64,000 nucleotides of DNA from Lates calcarifer (Eukaryota > Chordata > Actinopteri > Centropomidae): contig NC_066835.1 in NCBI RefSeq assembly GCF_001640805.2, forward strand, positions 4,857,434 to 4,921,433, written 5' to 3'. The notes below the pieces were generated by a model. It had not been told where the DNA came from. It made no database searches and saw nothing but the letters and a program-made list of their open reading frames with translations. Below are positions 21,568 to 32,326 of the stretch, in pieces; positions within the stretch are counted from its first letter, which is position 1, and each line of letters starts with the position of its first letter. The translations under genes were made by a program, and so were the position numbers.

Positions 21568-21800
21568 GTTAGGGTGCTTTCACACCTACCTTGTTCGGTC
21601 CCAGTCTTTGGACTTAGTCGAGACCAGAAGAGCAGGTGTGGAAGATACCTTGGACCATAATTTGGACCAAAGGGCCAAAATTTAGTTTGACCAAAAGAGG
21701 TGGTCCAGGTGCAGATGAAACTGAACCATGGATTTGTGGTGTGAAAATACTTTTTGGATGGTTTGGAATGTCAGACCAATTACAGGAAGTTGAGGCAGGC
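21568..21800 (+). repeat. Dispersed repeat of the GTGCTTTCACACCT type
   Basis: Starts AGGGTGCTTTCACACCTACC and contains TTGGTC/TTGGACC-type words and GGTGGTCCAGG. I recognise this order from a non-autonomous repeat widespread in fish. The matching inverted right end is not clear, so class and right border are uncertain. The 60-80 codon frames inside it on both strands are incidental. Confidence 0.5.
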
Positions 21801-22238
21801 TCACCAGAAGAGGAAGGATGATTGGAAGGGAAGTAAAAATGAGCCATGGTAGCACATGGAGAGAGGTGGACACGAAATACCTATCTGTAATTTGGTACGC
21901 CAACAAAATCAAAAGCCAACTTGCATAATGCATAAAAATGCTGAAATGTTTAACCTATTTTCTAAGAGGATGAGTTGGATTGACAACACCCCAGTGTCAT
22001 CACTGATGACAATAGGATGTAGGTATGTCCCGTCTCTTCCATTACACATGGTTTAGATGGATGACTGGAAAATGCAGCTGAAATACTTTTTTTTGGGTAG
22101 ACAAGCTATTAGCCCCAGTGAAGCCAGGGTGAGGTGAGGTGAAGCTGCGAGGCTCACATTTGTGGTCTTCACACCTGCAGAAAACCTACAGGACTGCTTC
22201 CTTGGTGCATATCTTAAAATCCATGGAAGTAATTCAGG
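21801..22238. other. Non-coding stretch, nothing recognised
   Basis: Flanking sequence of the solo LTR; no recognised feature. Confidence 0.5.
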
Positions 22239-22399
22239 GCTACTGTTCCATTCCCCCAGGTGAATGTGCAACTGATAAAATGTGTTAATATGTGTTGTAT
22301 TGCTCCTTAGTCTCCATGGGCCTCAGCTGTGTCTTCCTCATCCTCCATCATACTATTGGCTGATGAATCTGATGACCTGAAGCCAATAGCACTTCATGT

Positions 22400-22415
22400 G
22401 GGGGTATATAAAGGC
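22400..22415 (+). promoter_or_regulatory. LTR TATA box
   Basis: GGTATATAAAGG lies 18 bp after a CCAAT word, in the orientation set by the LTR polyadenylation signal. It is the presumed U3 promoter of the solo LTR. Confidence 0.6.
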
Positions 22416-22644
22416 AGCTAACCTCTAGGCCTTATGGCTACTTTTGCTTTTGTTACAGTACTTTTTCTTCTTTTTGGTTTTTTTTATAGGGAGATGGGTT
22501 CAGGATTGTGACTTTTCTTTTAGGGCACTTTTCAGTATTGAATATTTTATTTTATTATTCATGTAATATTTTATTTTTACTCAGTTTGGTGGTTGTTTTG
22601 GCCAGAACTCTCCCTGAAGTTACATTCAAGCTCCTATATCTGGC

Positions 22645-22650
22645 AATAAA
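22645..22650 (+). terminator. LTR polyadenylation signal AATAAA
   Basis: Canonical AATAAA, 235 bp downstream of the TATA box and 85 bp before the LTR end, in the expected position for the R/U5 region. Confidence 0.6.
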
Positions 22651-22739
22651 AGACTGAAACACTGAACAAACCGACTCCTCATATTCTTCATCTAATTTTA
22701 TGTTACTCTTTTCGAACAACTTAGGGTCGTAACAGCTAC

Positions 22740-23275
22740 TATAATGATAGAGTGCAGTTTACAGCAGTATACAACTGTGCTTAAAGCGAGCTACATTTAG
22801 CTGCCTGAAATTATACTGGATCCAAATATCACTCCAGTGAAGCTCAAATCATTTTCAGTATAAAACAATTAGGCTATAATTTAAAATAGCAAACACTCTT
22901 ACAAAATACATTACAATACTGATGTTTTTCCTCAAACAGGAGCACCTCTGTATCCTTTCAACTCATTTGCACCTCAAGGCACAGTTCCTGTGAAGTTACA
23001 AAGTATGGACAGGCGCAATTTGTTAAGGGTCCCATGATTGTTGCCACAGCAACAATAATATCCTGAAAAATACTGGTAAAGTTCAGCTGTGATGAAGAGA
23101 CACAGAGTCTTCAAGACTGTATCTGAGGGTTTGGGTGAAAATTTGGCCCTTGGAGGCAACCTGGAGGTATATCTGCTCCAGAGCCTAATGTTTCAAAGAA
23201 TGACTGGTTCCCTTCTATAAATCAGAAGGGTTGTTAGATAATTAATTCTCACTTAATTCTTTGGACTCTTCTGCA
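22740..23275. other. Non-coding stretch, nothing recognised
   Basis: AT-rich sequence without recognised features. Confidence 0.5.
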
Positions 23276-23365
23276 ATGTATGGAAATGCTCAAGTACATT
23301 CCAAGTACCTCAGAATTGTACTTAAGTGCAGTACTTGAGTAAAAGTTGTTACATTCCACCACAGC
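23276..23365 (-). repeat. Dispersed family B fragment (terminal part)
   Basis: Reverse-strand words AAGTACTGCACTTAAGTAC, TCTGAGGTACTTGG and GGTGGAATGTAACAAC match the right end of the family. The terminal CCACCACAG resembles a TIR of the CAGTGGTGGAA type, suggesting that family B is a DNA-transposon derivative. Confidence 0.55.
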
Positions 23366-23989
23366 TAAAAAAAATAACCTCTGGTGAAATAACCTTAAAT
23401 GTTCACACTGGCAGAATTTTCGCGATCATGTGGGATCCAAATGTTGACATGACAGTGAGAAGCTGGTCGCTCTCGGTCTATGAATATAATTTCAACCCAG
23501 TATGACTCAGGTCATGGGTCAGATACCGGTTAATAAAGAACTGAGTGACCCGTGAAGACCCCCAGTGATAACATTTTCATTCAGTCCCTATCAACTCTCT
23601 CAATCAATCCCTCCAAAGACAGCCAGCTAGCCAGAGCAAGCCAAAAGTAACAGCATTACTGACATCAGTAACTGTAATGAATTTCAAATTATGATTATTT
23701 TCATTACTCAACGCATTACTGAGCAATATCTTATACATCCCAGCCCCGACTGTACAACATTCATAACTTGTGGAGTTCTGCTGAGCTTATCCTCTCAGTG
23801 CTTCTGGAGCCACTCTAGTATGAGCAGGGATAGAACATTTAGCTCCATTATACAGCAGCAGGTACATTATCTAGCTCCATCTCAAGCCCGTTGCATTGCC
23901 CTCATTAGTGGCATTAATAAGTAATTCGGCTCTCTAACTTCTGTCTCCTCTTTCTCCTTGTTCTATAACTGTACACGCCCTGCCTTTGA
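23366..23989. other. Non-coding stretch, nothing recognised
   Basis: No recognised gene or element. Confidence 0.45.
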
Positions 23990-24310
23990 ATCGTCATCCT
24001 TTTCCGGCCCGCTAATTGCTTTCCTTCCTGCATAATTCCCCGCAGCACCCAATATTGCCGGACACATTGTCACTGGTGGATATGTTTGACACACGGCTGG
24101 TGAGAAGTTAAATGGGGAGGCTAAATGATGCTTCGTGGCCTGGGTGATGATTTGGATGGTAATGACCGCAATGATAAAGGACGCTTCTCCGGTCTAATAG
24201 CGTTTGATTTCCCCGTTGGCCAGCGAGGAGAGAGATAGGAGGTATCAGGGTTGCTCATCCAGTGAGAATGACCTTTAATTTCACAACAAGGCCCCGCAGA
24301 TAGCAGCCGC
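23990..24310. promoter_or_regulatory. Candidate conserved non-coding element
   Basis: Balanced, non-repetitive block with GGCCCGCTAATTGC, GCATAATTCCCCGC, CCCAATATTGCC, GCTAAATGATGC, GATGATTTGGATGG, GGTCTAATAGCG and TGACCTTTAATTTCAC. No simple repeats and no coding-like frame. Enhancer-like by texture; conservation is not testable here. Confidence 0.35.
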
Positions 24311-26099
24311 ATCTCTCTCTACAAACCCTCATTAGATCGCAGAGCTGGGAGCAGGAGTGAAACTTTACTTGGCTGCAAGCTGGAAAAGTTTACAAGGTCA
24401 ACTGCCATCACTGGGGTGCAAGTGTATGAATTCTGGTGGGTTTCTGTCTGTCCTGAAAACATTATATCTCTGGAATAACTGAGAAGAAATGTATATAACA
24501 AGTGAGGATGTGGTCTGAAACCAATAAACAGCTTATATGTCAAGAGGGAAACAAAATTTGAACTAAAATCATCTATAAAATTCTGAACCAAAAACACCCA
24601 CTCAGTTTTCCTCGGTTTCTTCTGAGTCATGCATCATCAAAGGTTTGCACACAGCTCCCTGCCTCAGAGAGGTGGGATAAGGTTAATATTTTCCCTCTGA
24701 ATTCGTTTCGGGTGTGACTTTAACTGGTGATGACAAGGTATGCCAGTGAACACTAGGAAAATATAATTTCTCCACAGTTTATTCAATTACAGAGCACCTC
24801 AGCGCGAAAGTAAATCTTCTTCCTCAATGTTTTACCCAAAGAAAATGTCTGTTATCATTTCAGAGAGCTGCTCTGAGAATCTGAATCCTGTGAGGTGCCA
24901 GCGGAGGAAATATGTGGGTTTGCTTTGCTCCACGGCACTGGAGCAGAGAATGAGGGCACAAAGCTCGTCCCCATCCTCCGTTCGTTCCTCTCCTCTCCTG
25001 ACAAAACCCAATAACCACCCAGTGTTCCAACAATAGGCTTCAGATAAGGGAAAAAGAAGAGAGAATAATAACGCTCAAGTGCCATGGAGGGAATCTGTTT
25101 TTATCAACCTAGCACTCCAGAGAACGGGCCTCAAAAACATTCCCCGGCATGTGCGCGTGTCTGTCGATGAGTGTGCGTGCCGACTCAATGGCAATGAAAA
25201 ATACAATTTTTTATCTGTTTCCCACAGCTGCCCCTAGTGACCCTCACCGCAGCTGAGAAACACCAAAAATACTCACCGATAAGAGAGGCCTACAAGGGGA
25301 GAGTGAATTTTAATCACTTAAGAACATGTGTTGTGGCGATACTGTCATGTTCCCTCGGCAGAGGTAGTTAGTATAACAGCACAATAGTGGAAGGACTCCA
25401 CGGGGATGCCTATATAAATATGACAGTGTTGTTTATGCATGAGCTCTTCTTGGCAGGGTAGTGAGTATCCGACTCTCCTGTTTCAACAACACAGGGAGCT
25501 TTGCCAGATACATTTGGACACATGCTTTTTGTCTTGGATATGCTGTCAATTACCCAATTGTATTAGTTCCTGGTTGTCGCCGCTGTTTCTTTTACAATAG
25601 ATGTCTGTACTTCTGACAAGATTGAACTGCGTAATGCAAAGTCATACCACGTTTGAGTGTGGATAGCACAAAAGGGTTTTTTGGAAATGCTGTCAGACTG
25701 TCATTCTAGTCCGCCACTGTTTTCTTCTTCTCCCTTAATTAACTAACAGAGGACTATTTCTCTGTTTCATCCTCTGCCTTACATGTCTAATATGCAAATG
25801 AAACCATGCACTAGTACTGAACATCTCAATTAAATTAGTGTTCTTAAGAAGTCATCTGCTTCTATTCATTTAAGGCGGTGGGACCTGGGTCTGAACTGGC
25901 AACCTTGACAGAGGAATCAGTGCCTGGTAACTCTGACATGATGCTCAGCTCCTCCAAAGGCCCCATCAGTCACAACCGAGACAGGAAGCAGATAGAAACA
26001 GGAAGCGAGACTACAGTGGAGACAAATGACAGACAAGCTTGTTGGGTAATCTGACACTGTCTGATTGGACTGTTCTCTCTTCCTCTCGCTCATGTCCTG
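24311..26099. other. Non-coding stretch, nothing firmly recognised
   Basis: Includes a perfect POU octamer ATGCAAAT (25793-25800) and a CTGTCAATTA word near 25545, but neither is part of a clear cluster. Short overlapping frames have no recognisable product. Confidence 0.45.
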
Positions 26100-26420
26100 A
26101 TAGTAGATACAGCCATATCAGATGAGATTCGCTCTGTCCTCCTTTGCTATCTGATGGTTGCACTCATTGCTTAAAAATGCTGTAATTACAATCTCATATG
26201 AATCTATTTGTCCCTCCATTAGGGGGAACTCTCAGAAGGCACGGCGAGAAAACAGAGACTGGATAATGAGAGCAGAGACCATTAAAAAGCTTGAGGCTCC
26301 TAACATGATAAATTATAGAGCTCATGCAAGACATACTTAAATTCTGCTTGCTGCCCGCTCATCCCAGCCAATACACTTAGGCCTGTAATGCATGGGTAAT
26401 GGGAGGACTGGGAATATCTT
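26100..26420. promoter_or_regulatory. Candidate conserved non-coding element
   Basis: Non-repetitive block with AGCCATATCAGATGAGATTC, GCTATCTGATGG, GCTGTAATTACAATCTCATA, AACATGATAAATTATAGAGC and CCTGTAATGCATGGG. The density of ATTA-core words next to GC-containing words suggests an enhancer, but this is inference. A 60-codon frame at 26158-26340 has no known domain. Confidence 0.35.
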
Positions 26421-26951
26421 GAGAGACGAGAAGTTATTTGAAAGTAGGCCCTTCAAAACACATGTGGCTGGAAATACGTGCTTTTAGCGCAGATAGGTCA
26501 GCAGCTCAGGGTTCATTTATCACGTGAAATACATGGCAGAATGTCAATTTGCAGCTTCTCACACTTGTGGAGGAATCAGTGGATGGCTCAGTCAATGTGA
26601 AGCTCACATTGTTCGGAGACTAAGACACAAATGAAGAAAAATGAGGCTCTGATGTCAAATATTATCAGGTGCTTTATTGCTGGACTAGGGTTTTGGGAGA
26701 AACACACCAATTGTGGATGGTACAGTATTGGCCGCACCTTAGTGTATCTGAGTCCAATTCAATATCTCATTACTTTTGGTGTGAATAGGTTGAATGGAGA
26801 CGATGGTCGGTGTGTCTTGACGATACGCCAGCATACATACAGCAAAAGGCCAGAGATTCTTTCTGATATTAAGTATTGATTTGGGAAAATTGATCTAAAC
26901 TGTGGCCGTATTAAAAGAGCACTGAGAGAGAACCAGTCAAGCAGACAGTGT
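26421..26951. other. Non-coding stretch, nothing recognised
   Basis: No recognised gene or element. Confidence 0.5.
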
Positions 26952-27031
26952 AAAAAAAAAAAAAAAAAAATAGGGGAAAAAAAAACACACCAGCACAGAT
27001 AAAACAGAAAGGAAAAAAAAAATTTTTTTTT
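26952..27031. repeat. A-runs and A10T9 palindrome
   Basis: A19 at 26952-26970, further A-runs, and an A-run joined to a T-run at about 27013-27031, which is self-complementary. No retroelement body was recognised next to it. Confidence 0.85.
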
Positions 27032-27531
27032 GGAAAGGCAGCAGATACCTGCGTGCATGTGTGTGTTTGAGAGAGAGTGTGCGCCTGGGGCTAAAAAAGA
27101 TGGGAATTAAAGCAGGAGAACAAAGAGAGAAATGGAAGGAGAACGTGCACCATGTAGAGGAATGCTCCAGACTCTGGGAGGTGACACTAATTGGGGTGCT
27201 GGCAGCGTAAGCCTGAGAAGGATCCTCATCTTTTAGTTGAGCCGGATTGAGGAAATGTTCACACGGTTGTGGCAGATGTCAGGAATGTTTGTTTTCGTGT
27301 CAAATCTTCGCCGTTCTCACGTAGCAGGGATGCTCTCATTGTTAACAAGAAAGACAGAATAGACGAAATAAGGATGGTAAAGAGAATGCGCACGAGCTGG
27401 GAGGGTATTTTGTCAATACTGGTGTTATCCTTTGAAATATGACTTAGCTCTATGCTCTTTTTCTGTCTAGCTCCATGTGTTCTCCACAGGGATCACGCAT
27501 TCCTCTGCTTAATGGCGGCCAATGGGTGGGC

Positions 27532-27564
27532 AGTTGGAGAAGCAAGTGCAGGGCTTCTCCAACT
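27532..27564. other. Perfect 12-bp hairpin with 9-base loop
   Basis: AGTTGGAGAAGC and GCTTCTCCAACT are exact inverted copies around AAGTGCAGG. The stem is too short for a typical miRNA precursor, and no repeat family was recognised around it. Confidence 0.6.
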
Positions 27565-28179
27565 CCAAGGTATTGTGATGTTGTTACTTGCTCATCTTTT
27601 TATTGTTTTAGTTTTGTTTATTGCCTAAACTGAAATGGCCAAGGTTCACCACAGTTAAAGTCAGTGCTAACTACTACTACTAGGGTGGAGGCTGTCCTTA
27701 CCATGGACGACATTAGTCATTTCAAGCCACCCTCAATATCTTTACATTAACAGTCAAAATGACTACATGTACTGTGAAAGGGGTCACTTATAGTGACAGA
27801 AAATCACTTGACTGCAGTTAACCTCCACTCTGGGGAGCCATTTTAGCCTCCTTTAGCTCGTTGTTTTTGTTTTCAGCAGAAAAGGCTCTGATCAAGCCAC
27901 TGTATACCTGTCTAGCACCAACCCCAAACCTAGTGGTGGTAGATCAGAAAATGTTAATTTCCTAACTTGAAATGGAAGACTAGGGACCTATATTGCTGTA
28001 TAGGTACTGTATGAGGACTTGTTCGTTAGGAACGTTTCAAAAGTTTCTTTCAGCCAGACACCAAGAGCTTTGTTGGGAGGGCACAGTACATAACCATCCA
28101 ATGATGAACACAAACATGAACACTCACCAGCTTTCCACCCACATAAAGTCCCAGTTTTGTTCAGTGGAGGTAAAGTCAG
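27565..28179. other. Non-coding stretch, nothing recognised
   Basis: Contains AGCTCGTTG and CAGCAGAAAAGG words faintly like family C, too weak to call. Confidence 0.4.
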
Positions 28180-28280
28180 AGGGTCCAGAACTGGGAATTG
28201 AACTACTCCTAGTTGACAAGGTTGGGATGCTTGGTGCAGTGGTAAGCAAGTGTTTCATCCTTTGGACCACCAAGATGAAG
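28180..28280 (-). repeat. Possible tRNA-derived SINE fragment
   Basis: On the minus strand TGGTGGTCCAAAGG resembles a polymerase III A box (plus positions 28259-28272). GTTCAATTCC, 69 bases downstream (plus 28194-28203), fits the B-box pattern GTTCRANNCC. It is not a tRNA gene: no cloverleaf closes. The call is tentative. Confidence 0.3.
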
Positions 28281-29169
28281 CTTTATGGTAAATAGAGTGA
28301 AAGAAAATAATGTTACTTATTCATTTTAGCCACCCACACAATCCTAGTTACTGTATAAACGAAAACCAGCAGCGGCCCTGTCACAAGCCTTGTTTTTATT
28401 AATCTTGGAGCAAACACAAACTTGATGAGAAATAATTGGGCAAAAACGTGTCTCTACCTGTGTGTGGTGTCAGTATAAAAGAGACCTTTTTGAGCACAGG
28501 AACAGAGCAAACTTGTGTAATATGTGGGTGTGGAGTTCATATGTGCACATATACCTCAGGGACTGTATGATATATGGTGATGCTTTTTAGCAGTTCGGTA
28601 TTTTCTATCTATGCCTATAGATGATCCACGGAAGTGCTTTGTATGTGTGTGTGAGCAGGGAGGGTGCATACATACTGTCCTTGGGGAGTAGACCTAGCTA
28701 TGCGGGTCAGGGTGGCTGTGATCTGAATGGAGAGCATTAATATTTAAACACAGGCTCCTGAGGGAAAGAGACTGTAAATGATTCATGATTTATACTGTGG
28801 GCTCTCAGCGGCAAAGGCTGGAGCTCCGTATAGATTCACTGATTCCTCCCTGCTCTGTCCTCTTGTTCCTATATGGGATGCCTTTCATCTTACATTCAGT
28901 CTCCAAGGGTAATGTCTTCTTCACTTGCTTTTTCTTGATTTTTTTCATAATTTTTTCCCTCACTAACTTCCTACCGTACTTTATCGCTCAACTTCCTGAG
29001 CACAGTTGGCCAAAACAGAAAAATGTTTTTCAATGCAGCATGTCCACCAAAGCTGCAGGGAAGAAAACTTGCATGATATTGATTTTAAACAGTAGGCAGT
29101 CAAGTGTCATATACTGGAGGTAGTACAATCATATGGATATTATTGATGGCCTCACAGAAGAAAAATCTC
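28281..29169. other. Non-coding stretch, nothing recognised
   Basis: A 112-codon frame (28785-29123) with an F/L/I-rich middle follows a T-rich patch. It shows no family motif or splice context and is treated as chance. Confidence 0.45.
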
Positions 29170-29400
29170 CTTATTAAGTGCACGTTCACACCTCATTAAA
29201 GTTGAACCAGTATTTGAATTCTCCTCACTTTCAGTGTGAAGAAAAATGAACTGTAATGACATTTCAGCGATTGTGCATATATTCCATTCAAAGAAGGATA
29301 AAACCATTTTAGATGAATTCATACAGAAAGCAGATACAGTAGATGTTTAACGTGACACTGACTGACTGACTTAAGAGGCCTGACATTACTGTCACCCACT
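29170..29400 (+). repeat. Dispersed family D, copy 2
   Basis: GAATTCTCCTCACTTTCAGTG, AACTGTAATGACATTTC and GAAGGATAAAACC match, in order, the copy at 3990-4175. Also GGCCTGACATTACTG against GGCCTCTGGATAGTG. Diverged and non-coding. Confidence 0.55.
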
Positions 29401-29504
29401 GGAAACTTCCATAGCCTCCTGAGCTGTTGAGCCTCCTGCTGCTCCCATGATCCAGCTCAACCAATGATGTTACAACATTTAAACATTTATTAGACTTAGT
29501 GGTA

Positions 29505-29561
29505 GTAATAATAATAATAATAATTATTATTATTATTATTATTGTTATTATTATTATTATT
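29505..29561. repeat. (TAA)n-(TTA)n palindromic microsatellite
   Basis: TAA units (to about 29523) pass directly into TTA units with one GTT interruption, so the two arms can pair as a cruciform or hairpin. It lies immediately upstream of the LINE 3' UTR copy. Confidence 0.9.
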
Positions 29562-29599
29562 ACTACTTACATTTTGACTTAGTTTGTGTATTTGCAATG

Positions 29600-29817
29600 T
29601 TGTCTCTTACCCCATCCCCCCACCCCCTCTCTCTGTCTAAACCCAACCGGTCGAGGCAGATGGCCACCCACCCTGAGTCCAGTTCTGCTCGAGGTTTCTG
29701 CCTCTTAAAAGGCCACAGTCGCCTAGTGCTTGCTTGTGCTAAGATAAAGAGTACGGTCTAGACCCGAAATAACTTCTGTTGTGAATTGGTGCTATATAAA
29801 TAGAACTGACTTGACTT
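29600..29817 (+). mobile_element. CR1/L2/Rex1-like LINE 3' UTR, second copy
   Basis: Contains ACCCAACCGGTCGAGGCAG, TGGCCACCCACCCTGAG, CTGCTCGAGGTTTCTGCC, GTCGCCTAGTGCTTGC, GGTCTAGACC and GCTATATAAATAGAACTGAC. These are the reverse complement of the UTR at 10447-10720. It ends in TGACTTGACTT, a changed GAATT-type tail. No coding part remains. Blocks seen in the first copy (around the ACAGAGAGAGACCC segment) are shortened here. Confidence 0.8.
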
Positions 29818-30224
29818 CCATAGTGCCGTATACCCAGAGCACATTATAGCCTTCTAAGAATGTTAATATAACATTTAACATTTTACCCCTTTGTCAACAT
29901 AGCCACGTAGTGTTGGTGGTGTACCATAATTTAAGACATCAGACCCTTTATAAACATTCTACATTTCTGTGCCGTTAAGCTTGAACTTGGAAATTGGAAG
30001 CTAACAAGCTAGGCTAGTTAGGGGAAGCCTATTAGCATAGCTGCTAACACGGGCACTGACTCACATGAAATGGTTTTCTGTGTTGCCACTGTCAAACGCC
30101 TGCTGAATCACATCACCAGCAACCACATATAGTATATATGTGTTATAGTATTCTTATTCGACATAATACAAAGTAGAACAGAGGATCGCTATACCATCAT
30201 GGTTCACTCTCACTGCTCTCATAG
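29818..30224. other. Non-coding stretch, nothing recognised
   Basis: Some GCTAACAAGCTAGGCTAG-type words recall family A but no clear alignment. Confidence 0.4.
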
Positions 30225-30480
30225 CATAGTTTTCTGCTGCAGCACGCAACTATTTTCAGCAAAAAGGCCCAGAAAGCTCACAGTAAACTGCCTGCTTGGG
30301 AAGAAACAGAGACAACAGACACAATAGTAACTTGCTGCTGAACATAAAATGGAGCATTTGGCAGCTAAAGAACCAGATATTTCCCTCAGGAGTTGCTAGA
30401 GACCAAAAAGCATTTGCCAAGTGGCCAGAAACTTGACTTTAGATGAACGATAATGTTGCTCTGTAACAGCTGAATGTGTT
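30225..30480 (+). repeat. Dispersed family C, copy 2
   Basis: TTTCTGCTGCAGCACGCAAC, ACATAAAATGGAGCATTTGG, CAGCTAAAGAACCAGATA and TTTCCCTCAGGAGTTGC parallel copy 1 at 7735-8060. Non-coding; class unknown. Confidence 0.6.
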
Positions 30481-30879
30481 CACCGTATCAACTTAAAAGG
30501 GGATGATACAGTATGTTATTGTTTACAACCTGTTACTCTGCTCCAAACAACTGGCCAAAAACATATTTTACCAATTATTCTAATTTCTAGCTACAATTAA
30601 TTTAGTTTATTTCATTTGATATCACAGGATACTCACAAAAATACCTGTTTTTAGGAAACTTTTACTGTCACACATTGACACATGAAAAAAATACAGTGTG
30701 TCTTTTTGATAAAGATGAAGTCACAGAGAGGGGTAGTTCTTGTCCCCTGTGTACAATAAATCAGATATGGGATATTTTTAATCTTCCTGACATTGAACAA
30801 TACTGTCCACAGCCTCTTTTATTAATAGCTGGAGAACAAATTGTTGTAATGGTGTAACCCCCCCCCCTTCAACACCACT
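30481..30879. other. Non-coding stretch, nothing recognised
   Basis: Ends with a C9 run near 30859-30867. Confidence 0.45.
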
Positions 30880-31390
30880 GCTCCAGCCCCTGCTGGTGTC
30901 AGTGTGGTGGCGCCTGTCTGTTCGCCAGGAGAGAGATGGATTGAGAAAGACAGAGGGAACTGTGTGCTGGTAAGAGGGGGAGAGAATAAGAAAGAGATGC
31001 ATGGACAGACAGGTCTGAAGTGGCAGCAGTCAGGCCTGATGGAGACTGATGTGGGGATGAGGAGATAGGAGAAGGTGGAGGATAGGTTGCATTCGCGAGA
31101 TGCCGCGCTTGCTGAAAAGCTGGCAAGATAGATGGAGAGAGGGGCTACAGGAAAGTGAATCAGGGCTCGACAGAAATGATGAGCACCAAGCATGCCTCAG
31201 CCACAAAATGGAGGGGAGAAAAGAGAGGAGCAGAGAGAGAGAAAGTGGCAGAGGGAGATTTATGGAAAGAGGAAATTAGAGAGAGAAAGGAGGGTTGGCG
31301 GGGGGTGAATATGTAATGAAGGAGGGGAGGGTGCTCCGTGATTGTGCTGCTTTCAGGAGCGAGGAAGAAGAAACAGGAGATGGGTTAGGT
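30880..31390. repeat. Purine-rich (GA-rich) asymmetric tract
   Basis: Plus strand dominated by GAGAGA, GGAGG and AAGAGG words with few pyrimidine runs, most strongly at 31200-31330. The 123-codon minus frame (30822-31193) is rich in S/P/L because of this and is not considered a gene. Confidence 0.65.
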
Positions 31391-32236
31391 TCCCCTGTGC
31401 TTCCACAAGCACTTTACTGATCCACCACAGCCACTTAAGTCTATAGGAGCTTAGAGCCACTCAGTGCTCCGCCGTCCGTTTCATTGTGTCCACAACAATT
31501 ATCATCCAGCTCTCGCTCACTGCTGCAATATCATCGACAGTGTACAGCCTAGAAGAAGAAATGAGAGCAGTGGCACAGGGAGAATCAATTAATAGAAACA
31601 TCAGTGTATCATGACGACAGAGTTATATCCGCTTTGTTGTGTAAATCAAGACGTGGTGAGTGAGAATGACCATGTTTGATGTCAGATGGATGTTCTGAAA
31701 CATCAGTGCATGAAAACCTGAAATAAGTCATCGTCTTGTCATCCCCACACTGAAGACAGGTTTCATTTTCAGTTAGTGAATTAGCATTATGACTCATTGC
31801 CATCATTACTATTATCCCCAGACAACATTATATGCCGATCAGCCATTCATTAAAACAGGAAGCTGGCTTTAATGTTGTGGTCTATACATGTTACTTTAGC
31901 AGAACCATTACTATAGCAAATGTTTTTCTAAATTAGACCATCCCTGAATGATATATGGTGATTGTTTTTTTTCTGACATGGTTTCATGTCAAGACAGCCT
32001 ATTTATTTCCCTCAGACTACTTCATTTGCATTTAAGTTTGCTCAATATGAGCCCGTCGGTCGAATGGAATGGAAACGTAGCTATTACTGCTCAGACAAGG
32101 CCTGTTAAACTTGTTTCTTTTCATTATTTTCCACAGAGGAGTTCACTCAGGGGATCAGCTCTCTCCTCTGCCAAAGCAAGACGCCCTGCGTTTTTATGAA
32201 TGTGTCGTAACTGAGAGTTTCTCTCCTTCTATGCAG
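31391..32236. other. Non-coding stretch with a possible splice acceptor
   Basis: TTCATTATTTTCCACAG near 32122-32138 looks like a 3' splice site followed by a frame open for about 25 codons to TAA near 32211. No donor or known motif supports an exon. Confidence 0.35.
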
Positions 32237-32326
32237 GGAGGAAAAGATCGTCCTTAAGGAAGACATCATCCAGAGTTTTATGCAGTTTACGATGAGGCTC
32301 ATCACCACCTAAAGGGGGGAACTGCT
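32237..32326 (+). other. Candidate 90-bp exon (weak)
   Basis: Preceded by a pyrimidine-rich acceptor CTCTCCTTCTATGCAG and followed by GTGAGT, a good donor. In the second frame the segment reads EEKIVLKEDIIQSFMQF and a few more residues, then TAA 14 bases before the donor. A stop inside a middle exon argues against a normal coding exon, so a terminal coding exon, a poison exon or chance are all possible. I do not recognise the peptide. Confidence 0.25.

Larger units (their letters stand above)
22244..22734 (+). mobile_element. Solo LTR (491 bp) of an LTR retrotransposon, probably Gypsy-like
   Basis: The block begins TGTTCC and ends GTAACA, so it has the TG...CA termini and short inverted ends (TGTT/AACA) of an LTR. 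It is flanked by the same 5-bp sequence GCTAC at 22239-22243 and 22735-22739, the expected target-site duplication. Inside, in plus orientation, are CCAAT (22383-22387), TATATAA (22405-22411), a T-rich stretch and AATAAA (22645-22650). This is the order of promoter (U3) and polyadenylation signals in an LTR. No primer-binding site, gag or pol lies beside it, so the internal part was probably lost by LTR-LTR recombination. The GGGTCGTAACA end suits Gypsy/Ty3-type fish elements; an endogenous retrovirus LTR is less likely but not excluded. Confidence 0.75.

Noticed and set aside
22244..22734. Whether the LTR belongs to a provirus with coding genes nearby
   Set aside because: No primer-binding site, gag, pol or env-like frames and no second LTR were seen on either side, so only a solo LTR is called.
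32122..32211. Possible exon after TTTTCCACAG
   Set aside because: Open frame ends in a stop without a donor, and no recognisable peptide.
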